Shown here in pieces: positions 44,909 to 55,712 of a DNA stretch of 64,000 nt (positions are counted from its first letter, which is position 1; the number at the start of each line of letters is the position of its first letter). Below the pieces are notes generated by a model, which saw only the letters and a list, made by a program, of their open reading frames with translations, did no database searches and was not told the DNA's origin. A program made the position numbers and the translations under genes. The stretch comes from Turbatrix aceti. Taxonomy: Eukaryota; Nematoda; Chromadorea; Rhabditida; Panagrolaimidae. The DNA lies in the NCBI GenBank assembly GCA_963969345.1, contig OZ017768.1:9960193-10024192 (forward strand). The letters run 5' to 3'.

Positions 44909-46728
44909 ATGAGAGTGGTTACTTTTTTTTTCTACGCACAAAGTGTTATCCTTCCGGTTCTACTGTACGTTCCAGAGTGTCCTCCTGAATTCGACAAAAA
45001 CGCTACCATATACGGCGTCCCAAAGTGCTACGCTAATGTTCCCATACCAAAACAGAAATTAGACCGATGTGCTTTTCCTGAAGAGTGTCGCTTTCTTCAC
45101 CCGGACGCTATTCCTGTTGTAATTCGATCATCTCTTGAAAATCACGTTCTTTGTATGTTTTTGAATAAATCAAACAGTAAAAAATTTTAAATATATTGAT
45201 TTTTTATGTTTTAGTTGAAACATTCAAGGACTATCCTCCAGCCTACATTGGATTGTACATTCCATGTAATCATAACTACACAGTGTACTACGATACGTAC
45301 ATGCAACTTAATTTAGACAAAAATGCAACTTCAGCCCCTTTTGAAATGATGTCTGAATTTTATGAATGGGTTGATGGATCCTCAATGTCAATGTCATTTT
45401 TTAAGTACCTCCCAGTCAATATATTTGCAACATTTGGAAAACATTCGGACAACCAGTATTGGAGTGACGCCAATGGCACTATACTTCCGGGTGAAGTTAA
45501 CAATATCGTATGCCAGGTTTTGCTGAGTTCGACAGAAAATACAATTACATATTTTGTCCAGAACGATGAATTTGGGAAATTCTATGAAGCTGTAAACAAT
45601 CTGCTATCACATTTTGAAACTTATGATGTACACCCGGTGTTTAGCCTGAGAATGTCTAACACTATTGTTATGATTTTTGTTGTATACTTTATGGTTAAAA
45701 ATATTTTGGCTAAAAACGCCACAATGAAATCTCCGTTTTTTGTGCTATTTTTATTTGGCTGTATTTATAACATTTTCTTTCAAGTCATACGTTTTGTCGA
45801 ATTTTTTTTATTTGAAATCAGTCCTTCGTGGTTCATTAATAGCGTTCATTTTTTGGTCGTGCACACAAATTTATTTATCGGTTTATGGTTCATGTTCATG
45901 TCGTACAACAGATTTACAGGTTTGTTTTTGTAGTTTTTGCAAAAACAAACGTTTCAAAAAGTTTCAGCCATTATTTTATGGCGTCACATGAATAGACTCT
46001 GGACTATGAAGCTAACAATTGTGTACATTGCCATTACAGTAATTTGCCCGCTTGCAATCATGCTGCCGATTTTCATAAGCTGGAGATGTTTTTTTTCCGA
46101 CTATAATTCAGACTGGTTATCTTTTTATTTGGAATATACTTCAACATGCACTGATTCGTACACTTTTCTGGAATACTGGATTGTTTATGCAACAAACGTT
46201 TCGAATGTAATCACAATGGTAATCTCAGTATTTTTTTGTTTATCAGCTGGTTTGGCCAGTCGATTTGGTCTAACCCTATTACAAACGGTATCCAGAGAAC
46301 AGAGAAAAGCAGAAAACATGCTTCTCCTTCAGACCTCGGCTTACACAATCTTTTATTCGACACACACATTTGTCACATTTTTTGAACAGTACCTAAGAGA
46401 AAGCTTTGTTCCCAAGCAACATGTCTATATAAAATTACTGTGCGATATGTCTGTGGAACTTGCCATGTCTTCACTTGTTGTTCCCTTTATTGTTTTCAAA
46501 ACGTGGAGAAGCAAATTGTTTACATTTTTTTGGTCTATAAAACTTTTTTCCCAACCGATTTCAAATCCTGTAATACGCTTTGTGAATGCAATTCCAATAT
46601 TCATTTTTGTGTTCTTGTATTACATTTTATCAACCATATTTTTGTTTTATATTGTATATTATACAAAAAGTTATCTGTTAAGTTTCTATGGTATCAAAAT
46701 CAAGGACATCCGAAACTTACTTTTTTGA
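44909..46728 (+). CDS. C-type-lectin ectodomain fused to 7TM receptor
   Basis: Exons 44909-45152, 45215-45919 and 45968-46728 join in phase to 569 residues. A hydrophobic leader (to about residue 24) precedes an ectodomain of about 160 residues with C-type-lectin spacing: CPPEF, KCYAN, CRFLHPDAIPVVI followed by LEN, YIGLYIPC (residues 92-99), FYEWVDGS (130-137), YWSDANGT and NIVCQVLL (178-185). Helix 1 starts near residue 225. Receptor hallmarks match the lone 7TM genes here: FMSYNRFT with an intron in the same codon, CLSAGLASRFG, KAENMLLLQ and VPFIVFKTWRSKLF. An extra hydrophobic stretch (AIPIFIFVFLYYILSTIFLF) follows helix 7. The lectin assignment rests on motifs; ligand and signalling partner are unknown. 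An AATAAA lies just after the stop. Confidence 0.85.
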
Positions 46729-47193
46729 GAAAACTGAATAAATTTTTTTTCGTTTTAATTGAAAATAAACGAGAACATACTCGAAAAAAAGAGTGGATAT
46801 TGATTCCTGATCGTTTCGCAGTTTTGCACCGTTCAGTGTTTTTTGTCAGCAATGTTATCTCAAAAAATTTGCGTTTTAACCAAAAATGTATAACAAAAGC
46901 AATGAAAAAAACATCAAAAGATTTTACATTCCGTGGTTTTTTGGAAGTCAAACAATCGTTTAGTATTAGGTCTATAAACCCTTAAACAGTTACGTGTCAA
47001 CCTGCGTTGCTGATGTTGATAATTCTGCAGCTGATAATCTACAAATTTTCACAAAATTCACCTGATTTTCAAATTAGAAGTGCCTCGAGGTTTTGCTTTT
47101 ACAAAATACGTCACACACTTTGTCCAGGTGCTGTTTTGCTTTTGATCTTTTGGACAAAGCTACCGTTTAGTCAAGTTAGTCTTATCTGAAAAA
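46729..47193. other. Spacer between the two lectin-7TM genes
   Basis: AT-rich. An AATAAA at 46736 serves gene 1. A CTTATCTG word lies a few bases before the ATG of gene 2. No other feature seen. Confidence 0.35.
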
Positions 47194-50100
47194 ATGAATG
47201 CCCTAACGTTTCTTTTATGTTCTGTTCTAATCCAATTTGCGATCACAGTTCCGGTGTGCCCCCGTGAATTCGATTTTAACGCAACCATCAACGGCGTATC
47301 TAAGTGTTATGCTAATGTTCGAATGCCAAATGAAAAACTTGATCGCTGCGCTTATCAAACCGAATGCCAATTCTTGCACCCAGATGCCATACCAGTTGTC
47401 ATTAAGAGACAGTCCACGACAGGATTTCGGACCGAGGACAAGGCTTTTTTACACTTTCAAATGTTTTGAGCCAGAATTGTTCCCCACCCCTAGGAAGGTC
47501 TAAAACCGCGATACACAGATTTTTAAAAAAATCGGATTCTGTAGTTTTGGCTTCTGAAAGGTTTTGACACAAGTTAATGCCACGCACTGCGTTCAAGAGG
47601 AAAAGAGCTGAAAATTTTTTTAGGGGGGTTTTGTGGGAAGGGGAACACGGTGTCGTAGTCAGATTTTTTTTATCGTTACGGTAAGTGCCAATTTTAGGCT
47701 TACTTGTTTGGTTTTTTGGCCACCACAGGTTGGGTATTCAGATGTGCCTACGATGATATATCCTATCTTCTTCCCCGTGTTTTTACGCCTCGAATGATGT
47801 ATAACACAAAATTTTAAAAGTTGGATAAAGTTGTCATTTTTGACTATTTTCGACGCGCACTCGAGTAAAAAGCGCGCGCACCGTCTCTTTTTCGCCTCGC
47901 TGGTCGAAAAAGTGATGCGCGCGCACGTAACAGGAGTCAACTTTGAAAAATTGCCCTGAAGCCAGTTTTTGTTTTTAATGCTTGCGGTTACTTTGTTGGG
48001 TTTGGGCATGTCCCAAAGATTGTATTCAGCCATTTTTCCTTTTTATCGGTTAATTTTGCGCAGTGCTGCAGGCAACAAAAGAAACATGAACTTTCAAGTG
48101 CCGTAACTGATCGGAAAATTTTGCAATAAAGAGCACAAGATAGGATAACACAATCTTTGGGACATGCCCAAACCCAGCAAAGTAACCGCAAGCATTAAAA
48201 ACAAAAACTGACTTCAGGACAATTTTTCAAAGTTGACTCCTGTTACGTGCGCGCGCATCACTTTTTCGACCAGCGAGGCGAAAAAGAGACGGTGCGCGCG
48301 CTTTTTACTCGAGTGCGCGTCGAAAATAGTCAAAAATGACAACTTTATCCAACTTTTAAAATTTTGTGTTATACATCATTCGAGGCGTAAAAACACGGGG
48401 AAGAAGATAGGATATATCATCGTAGGCACATCTGAATACCCAACCTGTGGTGGCCAAAAAACCAAACAAGTAAGCCTAAAATTGGCACTTACCGTAACGA
48501 TAAAAAAAATCTGATTACGACACCGTGTTCCCCTTCCCACAAAACCCCCCTAAAAAAATTTTCAGCTCTTTTCCTCTTGAACGCAGCGCGTGGCATCAAC
48601 TTGTGTCAAAACCTTCCAGAAGCCAAAACTACAGATTCCGATTTTTTTAAAAATCTGTGTATCGCGGTTTTAGACCTTCCTAGGGGTGGGGAACAATTCT
48701 GGCTCAAAACATTTGAAAGTGTAAAAAAGCCTTGTCCTCGTATCCCCCTTGTTCCTAAATCCTGTCGTGGACTGTCTCTTAATTCCGACGTCGAAAATGA
48801 TGTCCTTTGTATGTTTTTAAATGCCTTTCAAGATAAAACAAATTGTTTTGGTGATTTGTTTTAGATAAGCGGTACAAAAACTATCCACCGGCTTACATTG
48901 GATTGTACATTTCTTGTGAAAACATTTATACACATTTTTGTACTTTTTCGCGCAAAAATCGTTCTTCCGATTCGTTAATTCGAGAATATTTTAAATGGGT
49001 TGATGAATCAAATATTACGGTATTTTACTTCAAACATACTCCAGGAAATATATTTTTGACAATTGGAGACTCTAAAATATATCCCTTTTGGAGTGAACAC
49101 GATGGTGTTTATTCGAACGCGACTCCTAACATTCTGTGTCAAGTTTTGTTAGACGATGACGAGAATACTAATTTTTATTCCAAAAAAAATACTAAAATGA
49201 CAAACTGGAAAAACATGCTGAATTATTATACAGATACGGATAACGAATATGAAACATATATGTTTCATATTCGCGTATACGCGTGGATGCAGTATAACTT
49301 TTTATCCTACAAGTCACAGCCTGTCGTTAGCATGAGAATGTGTAACACGACTGTCATGATTTTCGTTGTGTATTTCATGCTAAAAAATATGTTAAAGTTT
49401 GGCAAAATGAGATCGGCCTTTTTTGTCGTGTTCATAGTTGGTTGCATTTATTGCATTGTTGTTCAAATCCTGCATTTCATTGAATTCTTTCTTCAAGGAT
49501 GGCTTGCGTATTATTGGATTTTAGTTTGCATCGCACGTATCGTGGTCCTACATCGAAATTTGTTTCTTGGAATGTGGTTCATGCTGATGTCGTACAACAG
49601 ATTCTCAGGTACTTTACTATCTACAATTTTTTTCAGTACTAAATTATAAAAAAAATTTAGCGGTTATCCTATGGCGCCGTATGGACATGTTTTGGAGTAA
49701 TTATTTTACTGCCGGGTACATTTTTTTTGTCATTATCTGCCCTCTTGGCATAATTACACCAACGATCATAAATATGCGATGTTTTCGTGAATTTCACGAA
49801 AGTTGCGAGGAAACTTCTGTGTTCATCAATGATTTTATAATTTACACAACCAACATCTCAAATCTGGTAACGACACTTGCGTCAATATTTTTCTGCTTGT
49901 CTGCCGGATTGGCTAGTCGGTTTGGTCTGACGGCTATACGCAAAGTTTCTAAAAAACAAAGAACAGCAGAAAATAATCTGCTTCTTCAGACCTCAGTTTT
50001 TGTAACTTTTTATGCCACTCAGACAATTTTTCCATTTGTTCGTTATTCTCAATATTATAGCTTAACCAACATTTTAGATGAAAATTTAAAGTTTTGCACC

Positions 50101-50337
50101 GAAATAAGTTTAGAGTTTTCCATGGCATCACTTGTTGTCCCCTTCATTGTTTGCAAATCTTGGAGACAAAAACTATTGAGCTCTATGTGGTTGACAAAAT
50201 TATTTTCCGAAGACACTTCCAACCGTGTAATATGCTATTTGAAATGTGTTCCAATTTTTGTCTATTTATTGTTGTATTACGTAACGTTCACCACAACGCT
50301 TTATTTTCTTATTCTAGATTATTACATTAAGCCATGA
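47194..50337 (+). pseudogene. Lectin-7TM receptor gene 2, split by insertion
   Basis: Parts 47194-47405, 48783-48808, 48865-49608 and 49661-50337 belong to one gene; without the insertion the reading frame would be continuous at 552 residues. It has a signal peptide, the CPREF, KCYAN and CQFLHPDAIPVVI lectin-like motifs, then YPPAYIGLYI, FKWVDES, PFWSEHDG and NILCQVLL. The receptor part has MSYNRFS, CLSAGLASRFG, AENNLLLQTS and VPFIVCKSWRQKLL, plus the extra hydrophobic tail. A 1.37-kb palindromic transposon now interrupts exon 1, and read-through stops at 47469 after about 91 residues. The rest is free of damage, so the insertion is recent; the allele may be null, or polymorphic in the population. 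Confidence 0.85.
47406..48778. mobile_element. Palindromic piggyBac-like element with TTAA sites
   Basis: The 1373-bp element lies between TTAA tetranucleotides (47402-47405 and 48779-48782) and has inverted ends GAGACAGTCCACGACAGGA. TTAA duplication is the hallmark of piggyBac transposons. The arms pair over about 580 bp each, around a centre near 48090. The mirrored open frame in both arms is a by-product of the palindrome and does not resemble a transposase. It interrupts an exon of lectin-7TM gene 2. Confidence 0.88.
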
Positions 50338-50418
50338 TCTTGACAACCATGCCGAATTATGTGCATAAGATATTCCAATTAAGTTCAATAAACTTGAAAA
50401 GCTACTCTGTGAGCCGAT

Positions 50419-50730
50419 TTAAGATCGAGGAACCAGCTTTTTTACAACTTCGAATGTTTTAAGCCAGAAATGTGAGCCCTCAGAGGGAAGGCCTAAATAC
50501 GCGATATTTGATTTTTCAGATGCTGGATTCCTGAGATTTGGCTTCTATTGTGTTTTTCATTAAAATTAATGTCCCGTAATTACTGTAATTATTGATTTTT
50601 TGATATCATAAATTTTTGAACAGGCATTAAACTCGCGTCAACAACTTTAGAAGTAATTTGATAATACTATCTTTTTCCCCGTTGTTTTTTTGTATCGGAA
50701 TAAACGCAACACAAAAAAAATTGCGTATTT
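50419..50730. repeat. Diverged single-arm relative of the TTAA element
   Basis: After TTAAGATCGAGG, the words GCTTTTTTACA, AATGTTTT and AGCCAGAA, GGAAGG and CTAAA, CGCGATA, and TTTGGCTTC appear in the order seen in the left arm of the 47406 element. Similarity is patchy, and only one arm is present. It lies between lectin-7TM gene 2 and the second EEP gene. Confidence 0.55.
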
Positions 50731-50834
50731 CAAAAATAATTTATTTTGGTGCCCCGAAGGGGCTCTCTACTGGGTCTAGTTATACAAAGTAACACGCAAA
50801 AGTTTCACACACTACTCACATCTGATGAAATCAT

Positions 50835-50934
50835 ATCAGTTCAGCGTTGGGGCATTTGCATGTGTGCTTTTAGCAATAAACAATGAATCAAGAACTTATT
50901 TTCATGCTTTCGCGCATCGACCGCGGTTTTTGCG
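50835..50934 (+). promoter_or_regulatory. Duplicated upstream block of EEP gene 2
   Basis: Close match to 43431-43535, with the octamer ATTTGCAT at 50854-50861 and a TGTGCTTTTAG acceptor-like word. The block ends at the ATG. Confidence 0.5.
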
Positions 50935-51949
50935 ATGTCGTCGTCCGTGGTCTTTGGACTGACACTACTGGCTGCCGTAGTCGCTGCAGCCTTTGCCGCT
51001 CCAACTCTCCGTCAAGAACTTCCAAAAATCCGAGTAATGACGTTTAACATCTGGTTCAGCGGTGAATCTGTAGACAGCGGTATCCAGAAGGTCGCCAATC
51101 AGATCCGAGAAGCGAAAGCCGACATCGTTGCGATACAGGAACTGTATGGTCAATCTACCGTCAATACTATTTGCAAAATTCTTGGCAGCAAATGGAAAGG
51201 ATTAACCGCACGAGGGTATTTTTATGACGATATTGCTATCCTAACTCATTTTGAGGTAAGCTGGCTTTTATGCATCATGGCAATTCATACTCGTTTAGCT
51301 TGACATCAATTCTGGAGTAACATCAAACGACGGCACAGCGTTTGGTGTTGTTATTACCCTGCCTTCCGGCCAACGTTTCAACACCTGGGCTCTCCATTTG
51401 AATTACAATAACTACGGACCCTATACAGCACACAAACTGGACACGGATATTAACGAGATTATTTCGGGCGAACGCAGCCGGATTAACAACATTCAAAATC
51501 TTCTCTCCACTCCCGCGTTTGTTGAAGCAATGCATAACGCAGATTCCATCCCGCTGATCGTTGCTGGAGACTTCAATGCCCCCTCTCATCTCGACTGGAT
51601 TGACAGCACCAAGCATTGGCACAACGAAAGAGTCGTCGAATGGCCTGTCACAAGCATGCTCGAGAAAGCCGGTTTCGTAGACTCTTTCCGGCGAATTCAT
51701 CCAAATCCTGTTAAAATGCCCGGCAACACTTGGTCTACAGTGAAGGAATCAATCAGATACTGGTTCAGCACAGTCCATGAGCCGCAAGATAGGATTGACT
51801 TTATCATGTACAAAGGACAGGGTTTAATTCCAATCCACTCTACTATATTTTCTGGCTACAAATCTCTACGAAGCGTACCCAATCAGAAACACAACGCCTG
51901 GCCGAGTGATCACTATGCTGTTCTTACGGATTTTTTGGTCGGTAACTAA
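50935..51949 (+). CDS. Secreted EEP-superfamily phosphodiesterase, copy 2
   Basis: Exons 50935-51255 and 51299-51949 give 323 residues, with the same intron position as copy 1. A signal peptide (VVFGLTLLAAVVAAAFAAP) precedes RVMTFNIWFSG, DIVAIQEL, LIVAGDFNAPSHLDW, QDRIDFIMY and WPSDHYAVLTDF. Every catalytic motif of the EEP fold is kept. Differences from copy 1 are mostly substitutions outside the motifs, so both copies are probably functional. Substrate unknown: nucleic acid, sphingomyelin or phosphoinositide are all possible for this fold. Confidence 0.9.
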
Positions 51950-52440
51950 TATACGTTAGATGACATAAAATATACTTGACTCTGATGTGATTGTGAAATT
52001 CTGTATTTTTGTCGTTGTCTGACTTTGCCTAATCAAACCATTTCAAAGATTTGCATAGTTTCTGCTGAAAATACTTTCAAAACACATTTAGGCGTTCCAA
52101 ACACCTGCTTTTACCTTTTTGGGATAGGGGCCACTAGCTTTAGTCATTCAGCCATTTGACTTCTATGTTGTGAAGAAAAGTGTGTTTTCAAGCTGCCAAA
52201 CCAGAGTTGTTCAATTCACTAATTTTCCATGCTTGCTCATGTCTGCTCGCGCTCCTTGAGCACTTGACTTGTATAAAACTTCCTTCACCGAAGCAACCGA
52301 ACATTAACCGTTGCTGCTGAAATCGGCGCCAGACGCCGCTATTTCTTTTAACACTCAGATGCACCTGTTTTTTAAGTGCTTCTCAATAAATTGTTAGTTT
52401 TGCATTACAAAGTATAACCCCAGTGAGCCTATGAGCAAAC
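51950..52440. other. Spacer, no gene seen
   Basis: Unremarkable sequence between EEP gene 2 and the next receptor. ATAAAATATACTTGACT follows the EEP stop in both copies (compare 44590) and may hold the polyadenylation signal. Confidence 0.4.
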
Positions 52441-53577
52441 ATGACGGATAACACTTTATTCGATTTTGGAAATATACAGTTGTTTATTGCGATACTAATC
52501 GCTCTGATTACAAGACTATTGTATGTGTGCATCGTATACACAACCTGGGCACACCGTAGAAAGAAAAGTGTTCTCAACTCATTCTTCTTCCAGATTTTTG
52601 CCGTTCTAGCAATCAACAATTCGTTTTCAAGTGTGTTATTCATCATGATAGGTCACGTGTTCAAGGCACCAATAACCAAATTCATTTTATTAAAACTCCC
52701 CAGCAGTCACTTTTTTATAACCCTGATTATCTTTCTGGCATTCGCATCTAATAATTTTGGCGCCATTTTGTACGCTTGGTTGTCGACAAACAGACTCACG
52801 GCGGTGGTGCTTTCACTTAGGTCAAGGGTTTTCTGGGAATCACTTAAACCCTATGTTCTGGTTATTTCGCCAATCATAGCTTGCATGCTTACAGTTAATG
52901 TGTGGAATGCAAACTACAAAATTGTGACCGATGGGATAAATGTTCAGTGGACGCGAACAAACTTCAACATTACATTTTTTGGTTCACAGACAAATATTCA
53001 GACACTGATTTTATTCTGCGTTACAGCTTACGAAACAATCATCAATCTGGTTGCCATTGTATCGCTGTATCGTCATCGAAAGAAAACTGTTGTTTCCCAA
53101 CTTCATAAATGTGATCGAGATTTATTTATTTGTACGCTCATTATTTTTTTGTGTAAATTTGTAACTGTCACGGGTCAGGTACGATCGATAGCACACTTTT
53201 TTTTAAATAAAAATGTCATAAAGTGAAGTATTTTTAGGTTCTAATGCGATTTCCAAACAGTTTCATAAACTTCCTTGGATTTAACATTGCAATTAACGGC
53301 TCATTATTGGATATGATATTGCCAGGATGGATTTTGTTTTTTGGAAGTTCACACCTCCGAAAAGCAATGGTTTGTCTTTTTTTTGCATTCATTCACCACC
53401 CAATCATAGTTGTATTTTATCGTTTTTCAGTACAATGTAACATTTTTTAAGAACCAATCGTCAGTTTCAAATTCTTGGAACAACCAATTGTTTGTACCTG
53501 TCGTAAGTAGATTGCATTGTAATTTTCAAAGTCAACAGATACACAAAACTCATAGCAGTATTAGGCCGACAACTTAG
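52441..53577 (+). CDS. Serpentine 7TM receptor of a second type
   Basis: Exons 52441-53178, 53238-53369 and 53431-53577 join in phase 0 to 338 residues. Helix 1 starts near residue 11 with no signal peptide. Helix 3 ends in AWLSTNRLTAVVLS, a classic nematode Srv/Srx-type motif. A loop with NIT glycosylation lies between helices 4 and 5, YRHRKKTVV follows helix 5, and helix 7 reads LPGWILFFGSSHLRKAM. The last exon encodes a polar 48-residue tail and is the least certain part: read-through of that intron would end the protein at 53450 instead. It lacks the GLASRF and AENxLLxQ hallmarks, so it is a different family from the other receptors here. A chemosensory role is inferred. Confidence 0.78.
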
Positions 53578-53639
53578 CCGTTATACTGTGACGTCACATA
53601 AACACAAACGCCTTACCATCTCATACTATATTTATTTTT

Positions 53640-54120
53640 TTTATTTATTTAACTATTTCTCAGTGGTTAGTTATCATTAGACCAGATGTTAGGAGGCACA
53701 AATGATGTCCACGAAGAACCATCTGATACATTGCGTGTCTTTTAAATAAATTTAAATGCAATACGAATACGAGGAGATAATTTTAGGTACCGTTAACCGT
53801 TACATTTGACACGGTTTCGGATTGGATCATCCGAAGCACGTTAATACTTCCGAACCACGTTGTTGAAACGAATACATAACATTTTCATGTAATTAAAATT
53901 AAAATTAATTAATGAATCCTTTTGACATTCAGACAGTTGTCCGAATATACATACAAAAACGTGGGCTGAAATTTAAATCGGTCGGGTTTTCACCTGGTTT
54001 TCTAATTTCACGTTAATATTTCTTAATATCCTTTATTTATTTTATTTATTTTTTTTTTATTTCACCATTACTCAGTGGTTAGTTATCATTAGACCAGATG
54101 TTAGGAGGCACAAATAATAT
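53640..54120 (+). repeat. Direct repeat pair with TCAGTGGTTAGTTATCATTAG
   Basis: About 75 bp with T-rich leader and the words CTCAGTGGTTAGTTATC, ATTAGACCAGATGTTAGG and AGGCACAAAT occur at about 53632-53703 and again at about 54042-54113, same strand, separated by about 340 bp. Non-coding repeat of unknown type. Confidence 0.75.
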
Positions 54121-54177
54121 CCTTTACTGTTCGCCTAAATACACTTTACAATACATATATAACGTTGTGTATATCTG

Positions 54178-54385
54178 AGGTCTTTCGATTTTCCTCATTT
54201 CTTGGAATACAAAATTATTCAGCTCCATGTGGCTTGCAAAGTTTTTTGCACAACCGTCTTCTAACCCTGTCATGCGCTTTTTTAAATCGATTTCCATTGT
54301 TGTTTACATAATTGTTTATTATTTTTTATTTGTTCCGATTATTGCTTTTTTGATTGCCTACCATTTTGAATGGATAAGCGATTGA
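54178..54385 (+). pseudogene. 7TM receptor C-terminal fragment
   Basis: The open frame reads SIFLISWNTKLFSSMWLAKFF, then a PSSNPVMRFF stretch, SISIVVYIIVYYFLF and a stop. It matches the end of the lectin-7TM receptors (compare CKSWRQKLLSSMWLTKLF in gene 2), including the extra hydrophobic tail. Nothing upstream encodes the rest of a receptor. The fragment begins just downstream of the direct repeat, so rearrangement or transposition probably removed the 5' part. Confidence 0.82.
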
Positions 54386-54766
54386 GTTATAACCAGATTA
54401 TCCAATTTATCGGTATGGCCAGCTGGTTTTTCTCATGATTTGGCTACTTTTGTGAAACTTTTGTGTCGTTGTATACACAGTGAAGTGATAAAATATATAT
54501 GTCCATACGACGATACAACGGCATGATCAAAGGGGTGAATGACTTCGATCAAGGCAACAGTTGTTCTTTTTGGGTTATTTCTTTTTTGTGTTTGTATTAT
54601 AATACTCTGTTCTAGAAACATTATGAAATTATGAAAATGATTGCCGAAATTTGCCCAAAATTTCGGCAATCATTTTAAAAATTCACATTTTCAGTAAAAA
54701 TTAGCATTCTTATCATCCAGCAAAAAATATACATTTTCTGTCATTGCTTTTCATTTGCGTTCTGCA

Positions 54767-55312
54767 ATGCGTCGTGTGTACTTCGTGCTTTTGTGCGTTG
54801 TTTGCGCCGTGGGGGGTAAACCTGACGAATATGAAATCTCGACTCTTGAAGTACAGTGTGGTCAGGCATGTTCTACTGGTTTAACTGACTGTCTCGACAT
54901 GCTCTCAAGCATGTACAAGTTCAGCGGTATTGATACCGTAAGTTTCCCAATCTTTGTATCGTAAAAAATCATAAAAGCAAACACTTTTCAGGACCTGCTG
55001 CTCAAGAAATGTTCGCTGTTGCCAGAAACAACGGGTATCTCACTACCTAACGAGTGCAAATTGGTATTAAGAGAAACCAATCCTGATGAATTTGAAGACT
55101 TGCATTGCCGCATGATGTTTCTCCCGGAAGCGCTCTACGGTCACAAGAAGCAACTTTTTGACCACATAAAAATAGCCGTCGAACGGTCCCGTGAAAAGCA
55201 ACCAGAAGTATTTCGAAGGAGTATTATTGTTACAATTATCGTTGCTTTAACCATCGTTGGTCTTTTGGTAGCAATTGGCTGTGTTCTGAGTTGCATGTTC
55301 TGTACTAAGTGA
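54767..55312 (+). CDS. Type I membrane protein, Cys-containing ectodomain
   Basis: Exons 54767-54937 and 54992-55312 join in phase 0 to 163 residues. A signal peptide (VYFVLLCVVCAVGG) precedes an ectodomain of about 115 residues with several cysteines (CGQACSTGLTDC, KKCSLL, NECKL, DLHCRM). A basic stretch leads into a single membrane helix (IIVTIIVALTIVGLLVAIGCVLSCMF) and a very short tail. An AATAAA follows the stop by about 5 bases. I do not recognise the family. The layout fits a small cell-surface receptor or adhesion protein; function unknown. Confidence 0.68.
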
Positions 55313-55347
55313 TGTGAAAATAAATGTATTTTATTTACTTGAATCAT

Positions 55348-55712
55348 GTTTTGTCGTTTTATTTTGCTCTGCGTGAGAACATTGCGTCAACTTTTTCAAG
55401 ATATCGAAATCGGCTTTAAAAAACCCATCAAAGTTCAAAAACAGCGCCGAAACAAATTCCAGTTGCGCTAGGTTGTCGCTAGATGAGAAAGTCACGGCTC
55501 AAAGCTTCACCGACAAGGAAAACGGGATCGTTTTACGGGTTTTTTGGTCGACGACTCCGGGAACCGGCCAGTTTAGCGCGGTCGCCGTCATGGAAAAAAA
55601 CGGGACGATGAATATCATATCGACAAAATTTCCCAGAAGCAGTTTTTATGAAAAAGAAGCAAAATGCATTGACCACACGCTGCTGCGGTCTTACTGTTTC
55701 TGCATAAATTAA
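55348..55712 (+). pseudogene. Possible frameshifted small gene
   Basis: An ATG at 55348 opens a frame that ends in TAG at 55471-55473. An overlapping frame then continues from there to 55712 (SLDEKVTAQSFTDKENGIVL and an RVFWSTTPGTGQFSAV stretch). The downstream frame has coding-like composition but no ATG at its start. A single-base shift near 55465-55475 would join them, or the upstream exon may be elsewhere. No recognised domain. An AATAAA follows the second stop. Confidence 0.35.

Noticed and set aside
47659..48514. Mirrored frames of 93-124 codons inside the TTAA element
   Set aside because: Identical in both arms because of the palindrome; no catalytic DDD/DDE pattern or domain is visible, so no transposase is called.
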